A stretch of 64,000 nt of DNA from Alligator mississippiensis (taxonomy: Eukaryota > Chordata > Crocodylia > Alligatoridae). The DNA is taken from the NCBI RefSeq assembly GCF_030867095.1, contig NC_081830.1:36377832-36441831 (forward strand), given 5' to 3'. Shown in pieces: positions 11,050-52,170 of the stretch. Position 1 is the first letter of the stretch. Each line of letters opens with the position of its first letter. A program made the translations under genes and the position numbers. The notes below the pieces were generated by a model, which saw only the letters and a list, made by a program, of their open reading frames with translations, searched no databases and had not been told where the DNA came from.

Positions 11050-11400
11050 TCACGAACTACAACTCCCAGCGGCCCCCGCGGCCTGCCCCGCCCCGCCCCG
11101 CCGAGCCGGTGCCTGCGCGTGCGCATGCGCCGTGGCGGGCGGGAGGGTGAAGTGCGACTCTTCCAGCCCCAGAGCCCTTGCACCTGGCAGCCTCTTCTTC
11201 TCCCTCCTCCCCGGGCGCGGCCTCCGGGAGCAGACGCCGGTCCAAGGTAAACGACCGCGGCCCCTAACAGCCTTTCCCGCCTTTTTTGGGGGGCCCTATT
11301 CACGGGTACAGGGTTGGTGCGCATGCGCAGCTGAGCGTTCTCACCCCCTCCCGTTCCCCTAATTTAGTGGCAGGCTGCGCATGCGCAACTTGTCGCCCCG
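11050..11400 (+). promoter_or_regulatory. SLC12A6 CpG-island promoter with ZNF143, GC-box and NRF1-like sites
   Basis: ACTACAACTCCCAGC at 11056-11070 is a near-consensus ZNF143/Staf site. A CCCCGCC-type GC-box run follows at about 11088-11103. TGCGCATGCGC-type NRF1 palindromes lie at 11120-11131, 11318-11329 and 11376-11387. A donor-like AAG|GTAAAC at about 11247 could end a noncoding first exon spliced to the coding exon at 12.6 kb. Position and CpG density support a housekeeping-type promoter; the transcription start is inferred. Confidence 0.65.
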
Positions 11401-11585
11401 TCTCAATGGCAGGTGCCTGTCTCTCCCCATTACAGAGCAGCAGCTGCGGCATCCCTTGCAAGGCCATGTGCTGCCATGGATCCCCTTGCCACCACTGTCT
11501 GGCCCCTGCAGCAGGTCCGCATGGCAGGGCAGTGTTGGCCCCAGGCTTAATGCTGCCCCACCCCCCTGCCCTGCCACCTTGACCC

Positions 11586-11622
11586 TTGCTTGGTTTGGTT
11601 TGGCTTGGCTTGGCTTGGCGAT
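11586..11622. repeat. Short TTGGT/TTGGC pentamer array
   Basis: About seven tandem TTGGT or TTGGC pentamers lie downstream of the CpG island. Confidence 0.7.
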
Positions 11623-12677
11623 CCTTGGGCTGCCCCAGTTTGCTGTAGCAATGGCACTGAGCTTGGAGGGGGCGTGCACATCCCAATACTGTGGGCTAGT
11701 GTGGGTGAGGCCTTGTCTGGTGTCTCCTTGGACCGAGCGCTCTTTAATAGCAACCTTCTTGTCCCATGACCCTAGGGAAAATCCAGCTGTGTTAACCTTG
11801 GGAGCTGGTGGAACTGGAGCATCGTTGAGTCACGGGGACCTCGTGGGCATTGCGTGGAAGAGTTTTTGCCCGGCGGGAGGATATTCAGCTGCCAGAGCCC
11901 TGAGGGATGGTGGCAGTCCTACTCCAGGACTTGGGATATTCAACCTTCCAGCACACTTTTTTGGTGCATCCAAAGTGCAAGGTGTATTAGCACAGAGTGC
12001 TCTTTGGGACCTGCTGGCGTACTCGCTGTCCTTGCTCGCCACACCAGAAATCGGTCAGTGATTCTCCTCCTCGTGCTCGGATCACTTGGTTTGCTTGGTC
12101 TCTTCGCACATTTTGCACCAGGACTTGGTGAAACCTCTTGTCTTTTTTTGCACTTTCACATGTTTCTAACCAATGGACCCCTCTTCAAACCAAATCCCTT
12201 TTTGGATATTTACCCAAAAAATAATTATTTGCATCAGGACGTGAAAGTTTCTTCTTGCCTGTTTTGGCACTGGAAGTCTGCAGAGTAGTAATAGTAACGG
12301 ATTATCTGTGCAAACAGTTTCAAATCAGGAACTCTGACAAACAGCTCACTGAGTGAATCAGATAGCTGTTGATTGATTTACTGGGTAAACCATGGGTCAA
12401 GCCCTGCACTCCCTTCTTAGCCACACCCATGGAAAATTCACTTGATAATCAAGAGGTGTCTGGACACCACATAGTAGCAGATCACAGGAGATCCATGGTA
12501 GACATGCATTTGCTGTATGGTGGAACTTCTTGTTATGCAGTTCATTTTGCTACCTTCTTAAATTATCACTTCTTTTTTATTTATTAAGATTTCTGGATGA
12601 TCATAATTTTAACATTTCCAGGAATGTATTAGATTGTTCCACCACCCTCCCAACAACAGCAACACAGTAGCTACACA

Positions 12678-38471
<25,794 letters not shown>

Positions 38472-40025
38472 TGCCCTCCTGCATCTGGCTGGCTGCCTGC
38501 CTTCATTACACTGTAGCACATTTGACCATTCCTTTACCTGCCTGCCTCCCCCTAGGAGCCATCTTCTGCCACTGCAGCCTTCTTTTTCTGTCACAGAATG
38601 AGGCCTGCTTCTTTCTCCTTAACAGGCTACCTGGTTGTTAGCCATGGCTCAATGGAGTGTGTATGCGAAGGGTGGCTCAAAGCTGACACTTCCTTGGTCC
38701 TAACCCTGGAGCTGATACAGATCAGAATTAGCGTAGCTAGGGGCAACTGGACAGATAAATGGAGTGGGATAGTAGATGTGGTGGGGGCACACCCCACACT
38801 GAGCCATTACCTGAGCATCTAATCTGTGGTAAGAAGGGGGAGGAAGTGAAGGGACGTAACCTGAAGGGGGTGGGATGGAGGTAGAGATTGTTACACAGCA
38901 GGGCAGGGAGGGGTAGTATGGTACAGAATGAAGTAGAGGACAGATCTAAAATGGATAGGTTGCAGTGGGGGAATTCCCCCTCCCCAGGAGTCATGTGGAG
39001 CAGGTATTCTCCAATTCCACTTTCCATGCAGTGCCAAAGCTGCTTTGCTTTTCGTATTATTTAAGTAGAGAAAAAGAGTGAGTGCATGTATGGAAGAGAA
39101 GTAGGGGACTTTTCAGGCTCTTCTGGACTATCCCCCCCCCCTTTTTGTCTAGTCTGACCCAGGCCCCCATAACCTTTCTTCTCACTTAGACTGGCTTCAA
39201 AGGAATCTGGTGTTTCAGGAACTGGGGCTTTGGTGACTGTTCCATTGGTTTGCCAGAGCAGAGCACCGACAGGCACTGGCACAAAATTCCCTTTCTGCCT
39301 CCCTGTCCTAATAATCAGGGACTCCTTTGGGCCCCTTCCTTCCCAGGAGGGGCTGCCTAGGAGTGAGCACCAGCTTTATCCTATCACTGGCTGTAATTCT
39401 CTGGTGGCTGTAGTGAAAGGTCTGGCTGACCACTCAGAGTTGTTTTTGGTGTTACTATTTTAACGATCCACCAATGGCTCAAGCTCACCAATTACTTGTT
39501 CTAACCTCACAGTGATAGACCCAAGATAAATGAGGAAAGGGAGCATTATCAGTCCATGGTACCCTAGTTCACTGGTGGGGTGGGGGGATTCTTAGAAGTC
39601 TTCTTTCCCTGTTTCCCCCATAATCTGTTTATCTTAAAAACTGTTTAAACCCCCCCCCCAGCAAATGCACTGGGGGATGCCTGGCCAAGAGCAAGTGCAA
39701 TCCTAAAGGGAGAGCAAGTTCCCTTTGTGTTAGTGAGCACAAGGAGATGCTTACTGTATTCCTAATCATGGCTGGCTAAAATGGTTACTAGGACCTTAAA
39801 TCACCCAGGAGCCTCAAAACCAATAATAATTTAAAAAACAAACAAAAAAAAAACCCCTTCTTCCTTGCTTACTTATTTTGAAGGGATTTTTTTTTTTAGT
39901 GAGGGTGGGATTTTTAATTTATTAGGGGACAAGAGGCCCCTGTTTACATGTCACTCTTTATGTGCATTTTTTTGCTCTGTAACAGAACTGTAAAAAATAA
40001 AAAAATTTTGTACATGATTTGCAGT
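38472..40025 (+). other. SLC12A6 3' UTR with poly(A) signal
   Basis: Runs from the TAG at 38469-38471 to just past AATAAA at 39996-40001, embedded in an A-rich stretch followed by TTTTGTACATG. No long frame. It is convergent with the EMC4 3' end about 270 bp away. Confidence 0.8.
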
Positions 40026-40294
40026 GTCTGGGGATGAAGTTGTGTGTTTAACAATGATATCCCCTCCCTACCACTCCAGGGAGTAGTGCTTCTCCTACTA
40101 CTTCCTCATGCTGACAGCACTTTAACATAGAACTGCACAGGGCCTGGCTAACATGAGATCTAGCAGTACAGGAAAGACACTGTTGCTGACAGTACAGTGC
40201 CTGTCTCCCTGCTGGAGAGGCTGAGCTGTGGTGTACCATACCCTCTTCCTTCTCAGACAGCAGACACTGGACTTTGCCTCATATACACAGCAGC

Positions 40295-40300
40295 TTTATT
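40295..40300 (-). terminator. EMC4 polyadenylation signal
   Basis: TTTATT on the plus strand is AATAAA on the minus strand, about 130 bp after the EMC4 stop codon. Confidence 0.8.
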
Positions 40301-40428
40301 AGTCCCTACACAGCAGAGAAAGGAAGATACCAGGGCTTGTCTTGCTTCCCCCACAGCATACTTTAGCAGTACAACATCCAGCTTGGAGTTGATGGGGGCC
40401 CAAGCCCTGGTATCCCTGGGAAGAGTAG

Positions 40429-44255
<3,827 letters not shown>

Positions 44256-44289
44256 CGCGCTGCAGGGCCGGGGGCAATGGCAGGGCGCG

Positions 44290-44560
44290 GCCGCGCTCCG
44301 CCCGGCAACGGGGGCCCCAAGGCGCCAGGCAGCGCCGCTCCGCAAGGGACACAGGCGTCCACGGGCACCGAGCCGGGACGCGGCTCAGTCCCCTTCTACT
44401 CCCCTCAAGGGCCAGTGGGGGCCTCACTGCTCAATGGACCCGCACTGGAGAGACCAGCGCCACTTCCGGCTGGGACCAGAACCTTACTTCCGCCTTCCGG
44501 CTGCGGAAAGGCTCGGGCTGCCTGCGCCGCGCCCTAGCGGCTGGCACGCGTCTTGGTGTT
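44290..44560 (-). promoter_or_regulatory. EMC4 CpG-island promoter with ETS-like sites
   Basis: GC- and CpG-rich DNA directly upstream of the EMC4 ATG. CACTTCCGG at 44461-44469 and ACTTCCGCCTTCCGG at about 44486-44500 are ETS/GABPA-type motifs (CCGGAAGTG on the minus strand). The transcription start is not determined. Confidence 0.55.
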
Positions 44561-44661
44561 GGGCGGGCGCGCGCGGGGAGGTGGGGCGGGCCGGGAGCAG
44601 GCGTGCGGGGTGGGAGCGGGGCGTACTCGGCCTGAAAAGGGCCGGGCGAGGCAGGGCTGGC

Positions 44662-44781
44662 GCCTACGGCCATACCACCCTGAACACGCCCGATTTTGTC
44701 TGATCTCGGAAGCTAGGCAGGGTTGGGCCCGGTTAGTACCTGGCTGGGAGACCGCCTGGGAATACCGGGTGCTGTAGACTT
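44662..44781 (+). rRNA. 5S rRNA gene copy (full length, diverged)
   Basis: Exactly 120 bp, starting GCCTACGGCCATACCACCCT and ending GGGTGCTGTAGACTT. The A-box/internal control (AAGCTAGGCAGG), GGTTAGTACCTGG and GAGACCGCCTGGGAATACC are recognisable. Against the vertebrate 5S I recall about eight changes, mostly transitions (GATTTTG for GATCTCG, CTAGGC for CTAAGC, GTTGGG, CCCGG, ACCTGG, GGCTGG, TAGACTT). A TTTT pol III terminator follows directly. It may be a transcribed variant or a recent pseudogene; the changes in the A-box and C-box weigh toward weakened activity. Confidence 0.85.
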
Positions 44782-46078
44782 TTGCTGTTGCGCACAGCCT
44801 GGCCAGCCCTTCTTTCTTGGTCCCTGGCCGGGGGCCCGGGGTGCCCGGTGCCTCTGGCCTCCTGGGCTGGGCACTGCCAGGCAGGCAGGCGCGTGTGCTC
44901 TGGGCTCCCTGCCCTAGCCCTGGAGCGCCCTTGCCCGAGGCGCGTGGGCCTGTGTGGAGTGGAGCGGGCGGGGGAGCTTGAGGGAGTGCTGCGCCCCCAG
45001 CCTGTGGGGGCGGGCCTGGTGCTGGCTCTGGGCGGGCTGGGGGTGCCGAGGCGGCAGCGTGCAGGCACAAGCACATCACAATTGCCCTTTACCGTGTGGG
45101 GCCGTAGGTGCGCCTTGCTCAGGCTCCTGCGTCGCCCGATGAATTCTACGGTTCTGTATTGGACGCCTGTTTCTCCCGGTTTGCCGGGAGCAGAAGATAG
45201 GCCGCCTGGCCCGTGGTGCCCTGCATCCCCTCTGGAGCCTGTCCTTGGGTGCTGGCAGCCCACCAGGGCTCGGGGACCCGGGCGGTTTTCGGCGGGGGCT
45301 TGCATGCTGCGGTTAGGAGCGCGGCCGTTTCCGCTTGGAGCTGCTCCAGGGCCCGGGGCCGAACGCCAGCAGGTGCCGGTGGTCGGCCCCGGTGGAGTTT
45401 GTCAGTTTCCGCTCCCGCCTGAGGTGCTGCGGCCTGGGTTGGGGTCAGCCCCGCTGCCTTGTCCCTGGAGAGGAGTGGGCGTGGGGAGGGAACGCCCCTG
45501 AGATCTTGCCCGGGGCAGGCGGGCGCAAGGAATGCCTGGAGGCTCTGGGCGGCGGCCCTGGCCTCCTTGAGCGCCCCCCAGGCCGGGCTGTGGATGCGAA
45601 GGCCCCGGTGAGTCCCTGGCAGGTGTTGGGCTTGCGCTGGACTGCGAGACGTTGGGGGGAAGCTTGCGTGTAGCCAGTGCCTGGGCCCGCCGTTTCCGTG
45701 CGGGTGTTGGTGGAGCGTGGCTGGGGATTGTCTTTTCCTGGTCGCGGTTTAGGATTGGGTGCGGTGGCGGGGCAGGCTGTGTGCGGGGCCAGGAGGGGAG
45801 AGGTGGGGCCCGGGTCGGGGGTGGGGTGCTGGAGCAGGGAGGCGGGAGGCCGGCAGCAGGCTGGAGTTGGGGGAGGCGGGCCGGGGGTGGGCGGCGTGCG
45901 CCCGGGGCAAGCAGGGGCGGTGGGCCATGGGTGCACGCGGGTTGGTGTTGGGCGCACGTGTGAGGGGAGGGGCAGGCTGTGTGCGCGCGCGGGGAGGTGG
46001 GGCGGGCCGGGAGCAGGCGTGCGGGGTGGGAGCGGGGTGTACACTGGCCTGAAAAGGGCCGGGCGAGGCAGGGCTGGT
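44782..46078. other. 5S rDNA non-transcribed spacer, GC- and CpG-rich
   Basis: Together with the 5S copy it makes a 1417-bp unit. The 85 bp before each 5S copy match closely (GGTGGGGCGGGCCGGGAGCA, CTGAAAAGGGCCGGGCGAGG), as do the first 35 bp after them (TTTTGCTGTTG, GCACAGCCTGGCCAG). Long frames on both strands reflect GC richness, not coding. Confidence 0.75.
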
Positions 46079-46188
46079 GCCTATGGCTGTACCACCCTCA
46101 GCATGCCTGATCTCCAAAGGTAAACAAGGTCAGGCCCGGTTAGTACCTGGATGGGAGACTGCCCGGGAATACTGGGTGCTGTAGGCTT
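46079..46188 (+). pseudogene. Second 5S rRNA copy, 10 bp shorter
   Basis: Starts GCCTATGGCTGTACCACCCT and ends GTGCTGTAGGCTT. It lacks 10 bp in the region of positions 35-50 and has further changes (GGTAAACAAGG, CTGCCCGGG). It shares CCCGG and ACCTGG with the first copy but keeps GGATGGGAGA. Loss inside the 5S fold makes a functional rRNA unlikely. Confidence 0.8.
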
Positions 46189-46264
46189 TTGCTGTTGTGC
46201 ACAGCCTGGCCAGTCTTTTTTTTTGGTTCATGCTTGCCCAAGTGCCCCCAGTCTGCCTTGGTCA

Positions 46265-47105
46265 TGACCATGGCACGCAACTTTCTGTCAGCAGCACGTG
46301 TGACCAGCTCGCTACTTGCCCCCTTTCCAGATCACTTTTGCCTGTGCTAAAGAGCACGGCCCTGCTCCCCCTGGGGGACCCTGCTGCTCGCTTCTTTCCA
46401 TCCTGAAAAAGAACCATTTCTGCTCCTTCTTTGCTTTGGGCCCTGAAGCCAGCTTCTGAACCGCAAGTGGACATTGCCGGTGCTCCCCTGACTGCCTCGC
46501 TCAGTGATGAACCCCAAGTCAGGGACCTTATCAGAGGCTTTGTGGAAGTCCAGGCAGCCAGTGGCAAGCGGACCACCCTGATCCCCCTGCTTAATGACAC
46601 CTTCCAAGCACTCCAATAGGCCGGCGAGGTGCGGTTTCCCTCGGGCAGAGCCAAATGGTTCTTTTTTGGATGATTGTTTCTCTCTGTTTGCCCAGTACTG
46701 AAGTTAAGCTGACTGTCCTGTAGTTTCCTGCATCCCCTGTGGAGCCTTTTTTAAATATGGGAATCACGTTGACGGCCCTCCAGTCCTCTGGTACCAAGGC
46801 TGTTTGTAATAATAAGTTGTATGCTAGTTAGTAGCTCAGCAATTTCCACTCTCACCTTTTTAGGGCCCTGGGGTAAATGCCATCAGGTGCTGGTGATTTG
46901 CTACTGTTTCATTTATCAATGTCCTCTACAACATAATCTATCGAAACCTCAGTTAGGGTCAGCTCCACTCCCTAGAGAGGAGTGGATCTGGTGAGGGAAT
47001 CTCCCGAATATCCTCCCAGGGAAGGCAAATGCAAAGAACTCATTGAGTTTCTCAGCAATGGCCCTGTCATCCATTAGCACCGCTTTTCCACCCTGATCGC
47101 CCAGG
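46265..47105 (-). mobile_element. CR1-type LINE ORF2 fragment
   Basis: Minus-strand similarity, in order from high to low coordinate: PDG(I/Y)PRALKK-type block (about 46900), VPEDWRAVNVIPIFKKGST (about 46790), and DFHKASDKVP (about 46545). Frames are broken several times. Its 5' neighbour at 47.9-48.6 kb carries ORF1 sequence in the same orientation. Confidence 0.8.
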
Positions 47106-47109
47106 CCAC

Positions 47110-47900
47110 ATGTACACCTGCCAGGGGTTTAGTTCTCCCTACATTGAAACAGTGGGTTTTTAATCAGTGGGCTTTTAATTGTGCCGATTAAAAACCCACC
47201 ATTTCAATTTAGGGACCTCCATCATCATGGTGGAAGTACTGGCCCCATCAGCTCACGCCCCCCACTACCTCTGCCGTGGAGCAGGCAGGCTCTGCCAAAG
47301 GAAAAAGAACAAAAAAACAGTGAGGGGCCCAATCCTTTTTTTTCCTGTAGCCTGCCCACGGCTCCCGCAGTCATGGGGGTGAGCTGCCAGCAATCCCTGA
47401 GCGGCAGGGGACTCCTGTGCTTCCCTCTGTGGCAGCACCACTCCCTGTGTGGCACCGCTTGCTAGCATCCTGCCCAGGCAGTCCTGGCACCACCACCACA
47501 AAGAGAAACACCAGCCCCGAACCCCACAGCTCAGGGGCTGCACAGCCGGGTGTCAGCACACATGGGCAGGCTCCACTGGGGAAAAACAAAAAAGTGACAG
47601 GGGGCCTGATCCTTTTTGTCTCCCTGAGCCTGCCTTTGTCTCCCACAGCAGGGGGGTAAGCTGCCCGTGAGTCGTGTAGCCCCCTTGCCACTTCCTTTTT
47701 TTTTTCTCAGCAGAGCATGAGCTGCCACCCGGGCAGGGTGCTAGCTGCGCAGGTGCAGCCCCAGCTCACAGACAGCACCCACCGGATCTAATGGTACACA
47801 GGGAGCTGGAAGCTTGGGTGTGCTCAGGGAAGCTCAGGCTTGGCTTTCTCATGTCTGTGGAAGCAACGAAGGGCTGGCTGCGCTGCGTGCAACAGCAAAA
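47110..47900. mobile_element. Unassigned insert with an internal direct duplication (47280-47670)
   Basis: A small palindrome GGGTTTTTAATC...GATTAAAAACCC lies at 47154-47206. Two copies of a 110-bp block about 280 bp apart share GGCAGGCTC, GAAAAA, the word GGCC then ATCCTTTT, AGCCTGCC, and GGGG(T)GAGCTGCC/GGGGTAAGCTGCC. It sits between CR1 ORF2 and ORF1 pieces. Confidence 0.5.
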
Positions 47901-47944
47901 GGACATGTTACCAGGATAAGCCTTCTACCTAGCAAGCAAGATTT

Positions 47945-48560
47945 AGCTTCCAGCATAAATGTAGCTGCGCTCCTTACCCATATCCTTGATACCCACATAG
48001 ACCTTGACCCACCAGCTTCTCCCCAACCCTCCTTAGCACCTTATGTACACAGCCTGTGAGGTCCACTACCTTTGCACCCGGTAGGTAAGTCACCATGTGG
48101 TCCTCTCGGATGTCACAAACCCAGCTATCTATATGCCTGATAATCAAATCTCCCGCTACCACCACCTGCCCCTTCTGTCCTGTGGGGTTCCCTCCCTTGG
48201 AGGAGTATCCTATGTGCCAGAAGACACTGTACCATCAGCTGGAAGGTGGGTCCCATCTAAAGGATAGTTTCCCTCCGTCCCTGCTTGATGCCCTCCATCC
48301 CCATGGCTCTCAGTCCCCTCAGCAGCATGGGAGCTGCTACAATGAAGGTGGGACTGCTCTACAACACCCCTAAAAGCCTCATCTATGAACCTCGCTGCCT
48401 CCCTTAGCGGCTCCGGTTCTACCAGCCTAGCCACAAGGGGATATATTCATTCTCGCAGCACCAGGAGTTCCCTGCACCAATTGCACACATGAAACCTGTC
48501 CCTGGGGCAGGTAATCGTACATGCTGCACTCAGTGCAATAAGCTGGGGACCCCCGACCCT
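47945..48560 (-). mobile_element. CR1-type LINE ORF1 fragment (SGNH/esterase-like)
   Basis: The minus-strand frame VVAGDLIIRHIDSWVCDI...MVTYLPGAKVVDLT with KVLRRVGE corresponds to the GDS(I/V)IR...LPGA-V-D block of the SGNH-hydrolase-like domain known in CR1 ORF1. Upstream, C-M-Y-like and SCVQLVQG residues near 48490-48560 may be the degraded zinc-binding N-terminus. Same orientation as the ORF2 piece at 46.3-47.1 kb. Confidence 0.6.
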
Positions 48561-49550
48561 GTTGCTTCTGATCATGGGGGGGGCTTGAAACTGGCTTATC
48601 TTCTCTTCCACCCCACAGGTCTAGGGGTCTCCTGCGGGGGTTGGACTTTCTCAAACCGTCTTGTTTGGCTGACAGTGTGGGGAGGGGAGGGGCTGAAATC
48701 TGGCTTTTTTTCAGTCTTGGGGGCTCAAACCTGCCATTGGGAGGGGTGGGGTGCCTAGAACTGGGAGGTGAAGGGGCAGGGGTGGGGCACCAGAAAAGGA
48801 AATGGTGGCAGCCCAGTGTTCAAGAGAGGAGTGGAAGTCGAGCGGCCATCAAGGTACCTTAAGAATAGAGGACAGGTCCTCCCAAGGCTGGGGGCGCACA
48901 GCAAGCTCCCGCAGGCGGCAGGGGCATGGCAGCGGCAAGTAGGGAGCTCCCACAGGTAGCCGCAGTGGTGTCGGCAGCCAGGGCGGGCAGAGCAGGGAGC
49001 TCCCACAAGCAGCCAAGGCAGTGGCCGGGAGGGGGGGAGGGGGGGGGAGTGCTTTGCCACCAAGCACTGAAAAACAGAAGACATAAAGGCGTCCAACAGA
49101 AGACCAGAAAACTGGACTGTCCTCTATAAAACCGGATGAATGACCACCCTAAGTGGGAGGGTCAGGGATCAGAGGAGAGGGCTGGAAAGTGTGTACTGGG
49201 TGGGAAGCCTTGAAACAGACTTCTCTTGGGGAGAAGCGGCAGCCAGGCTCTTAACAGGGGACCCTGCTCTGTTACTGAGAGTGAGAAATGTGCATCTGTG
49301 CTGAGTGAGGAAGGGACACAGGTGAGTGGGAGCTGTGACCAGGCCCAGGAAGACCCAAGGTGGGAGAAGCCAGCAGAGCAGAGCAAAAGCTTAGGGAAAG
49401 CTTAGCGAAAGGCACCACAGCTGCATTTGATTGCATTTGGGTTTGGCTTTAAGTTTGCTGCTTAAGCTGGGAAGAAAGGAATGAGGCTGAAGGGTTCTTG
49501 ATTCCTGGTTCCTTTTCAAAGTTACTGTTTACAAAATTAGAGGCTATTAG
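48561..49550. other. Unassigned GC-rich intergenic DNA
   Basis: Contains short repeated words (GGGAGCTCCCACA twice, CAAGCTCCCGCAGG) at 48900-49015 and a G-rich run at 49029-49047. No gene recognised. Confidence 0.4.
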
Positions 49551-49551
49551 T

Positions 49552-51110
49552 GTAGCCCGGGTGTACATGGCTTTGTACTCCCCTCTCCAATTGAGGGAAT
49601 TATTGGCAAGGTAGTGTGCTGCGGAGGGACACAACAGCCCAGCAGCCACCTCCATTCCCTATAGAGTCAGGCCCAGTTAATCAATTACTTAACTATATAT
49701 GCATTTATTATTACAACAAAACTATTAAAGGGTAAGGACATAAATTATACACACAAACATACATACACACACACATATATATGTATATGCACACATATAC
49801 ATACACGCATACATATATACACATATATACATATACATATATACACACATATACACATATACACATACGCATACATATATACATATATGCACACACATAT
49901 ATATCTACATATATACACACACACATATATATATCTACATATATATATACACACACATTTACAAAACAATAAACCTTATATGTATAAGTACACACAACCA
50001 ATTATTATTTAAAAATACAGATGAACAATAGAACAACCTAGAACAAAGGATATTGATCAGGCAACCTTATAACTATTAATATACAAGCTATTGCTTCAAC
50101 TTATTCACATAAACCGTAAGGCACAGTCTACAAATATAACCAACAATCCTTAGATTATCTGGGTGTCCTCCAGGGCAGGGGCCCCACTCCCAAGGCACCA
50201 TTACAGGAAAGGAGGTGGGGGGAAAGAAAAAGGAGAGGAAGACCCCAAAGACTCCTAAGCTCCCCACTATCACCCAGGAGCGGCCCCAACCCTGGGGGGT
50301 CCTTCCCCTCTTGGGACCCTCTCTCCGGGGTAACTTACTACTCCAGTCCCAGAGGGTTGCCTCCCATTCTCCAGGTCAAGCTCTGTTCATCTGACTCTGC
50401 TGCCACCAGCCTGACTTAGGGCCACATGCACCACTGCGTGTACTGGGCACTTGGCCTTGTGCTAGGGGTTGGAGGACCAGACAGCCTTGTGCAGCACCGG
50501 GCTTGGTCTGATCCCGGACCTTCTGGGCAGTGTCGTCTGCCCTGAGCTGCTGTCCCAAGCCACCTCGAGCGGCTCCCAGGGTCTCTCACCCTCTGTGCAG
50601 CGCCTCCTGCACTGAGCTCCCAGCCTCGTGCTGGGGGTTGTGGACCTGAGCTGCTCAAGGGGCTCCAAAGATCCTGCTCCATGCACCAGCCTGTGCTCCA
50701 TGTCTCTGGCCACATGCCAGAGGTTGCAGACCCGAGCCGCCTAACGCAGCTCCCAGGGCCTGAACGCTGTGCACTGTGCTGTGCACCAAGAGCCTAACCG
50801 CTGGAGCCATCCATCACTCCCCACTGATAGAAGTCTTCAGGGAGCCTTCCTGGGCTACTGCTGTGCAGCTCTTCTCAGCTCTTCTAACCCCACTCTTCTC
50901 TGTCCCTGAAGCATCTCCCTCGTGCTGCCCGCACAGCTCGGTCGTCCAGACCTGACAGTTTGCAGTCTTCAATCAGGTCCAGGAGAGCTGTTCTCCCCCT
51001 CCCCTCAGGAAAGGGGTGCAACTTTATTTCTCTTGCTGCCTCCTGATGGGCTCCACCAATCAAAACAGCAGGATCTCAAGCCTGGGCCTCAACCCAAGCT
51101 CTGAAACACA
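49552..51110. mobile_element. Possible LTR-like remnant, interrupted by a microsatellite
   Basis: Begins TGTAGCCCGGGTG and contains CTCCCCTCTCCAATTGA, close to the start of the segment at 51614 (TGTAACCCAGGTGG and CCCCCTCTCCAATTGA). The similarity suggests two related old LTR-type ends. It is incomplete and no coding core is recognised; family unknown. Confidence 0.3.
49748..49966. repeat. (CA/TA)n microsatellite, about 220 bp
   Basis: Interleaved CACACA, TATATA, CATACA and TACATA units. The tyrosine/cysteine/valine frames across it are translations of the simple repeat. Confidence 0.95.
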
Positions 51111-51613
51111 AGCCTGCTAAATTAGCATGTCTAATTCATTGCTAAAGAGTCAGATTTTCATCAAAAATGTGTTTTTATGCTCATTTTTATTAGACTAATA
51201 AAACTGTAATATAATATAGCAAATATTATAATAAGGGACTGAGATTAGGCTGGGATTATGGGGCAAAATCCACAATGGGTCACCCCAAACCACACACGTC
51301 CTCCACCAGGGGACTCCCCTGGCCCTACCCAACCCAGAGCTTGGTTTTCAAGTGCCATCCTCCCACCTGTCAGCCCCCTGTGCCTGCATGTTAAGTACAT
51401 GGTGTTGAATATGTGCCGACTTGGTCCATTTTCCTTATTGGCTTTTCTCATTTAATACAGAATGGTCTTCTCAGACAGAAATTTTGGCCAGCATGAGTGA
51501 TTTTTGGACAAGCACTTCTCACATCTTTAAGCAATGAATATGTAATCTTATCTATCCATTTAGAGTGATTTTCTTCTACTTTGTGCAAATACAGTTTTAA
51601 CATAAAATATTGA

Positions 51614-52170
51614 TGTAACCCAGGTGGTACTCCAAGAGGTACCCCCTCTCCAATTGAAGGGATCAAAGCAGGTGCACAAGTGCTGAGCCCCGGCCTCATG
51701 ACGAGCTGCCTGGCCTCTTATTAGAGGAGCTGGAAGCAGAGCTGGGAACCTCTCAGGTCGCTGCTCAGATCCTTGCTGGAGCTGGGGAGCCTCTCCTGCT
51801 GGCCGCAGCCTCTTGTAGGGGATCCTGGAGCCCAGCGGGAGCCTCTCCTGCCGGCCGCACGCCGCGCTGCTGAGGGTCCCACTGCTGCCTGCAGGTCCCA
51901 CTCCTTCAGGTGCTTCCTGGGGCAACTGCTCCCACCCTGCTGGCCCAGCTCTTTGAAACTCCTTCCTTGTGGTCCCTCACTGGTCTCCCCTCACTCAGCT
52001 GTGCTGCCCCTTTTATCCCCCTCCAGGTGACCCAAGGGGCCAATCAGGGGACACAGAGGGTGAGTCTCTGGGGCCTGATTGGTGAGGAAAGGGAATCCCA
52101 AGTCCTCCAATCATCTTTTGCCCCTTCAAAACCCCTGGGCTAAATCACTGCCAGCTAGCCCATCACACTG
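51614..52170. mobile_element. Possible LTR-like remnant
   Basis: Shares its first 45 bp with the segment at 49552 in the same orientation and ends near AGCCCATCACA. Fossil, incomplete, family unknown. Confidence 0.3.

Noticed and set aside
11381-12061. 226-codon plus-strand frame downstream of the SLC12A6 CpG island
   Set aside because: Crosses a pentamer repeat and lacks protein-like features; probably intronic.
49711-50001. Tyrosine/cysteine/valine-rich frames
   Set aside because: Direct translation of the CA/TA microsatellite.
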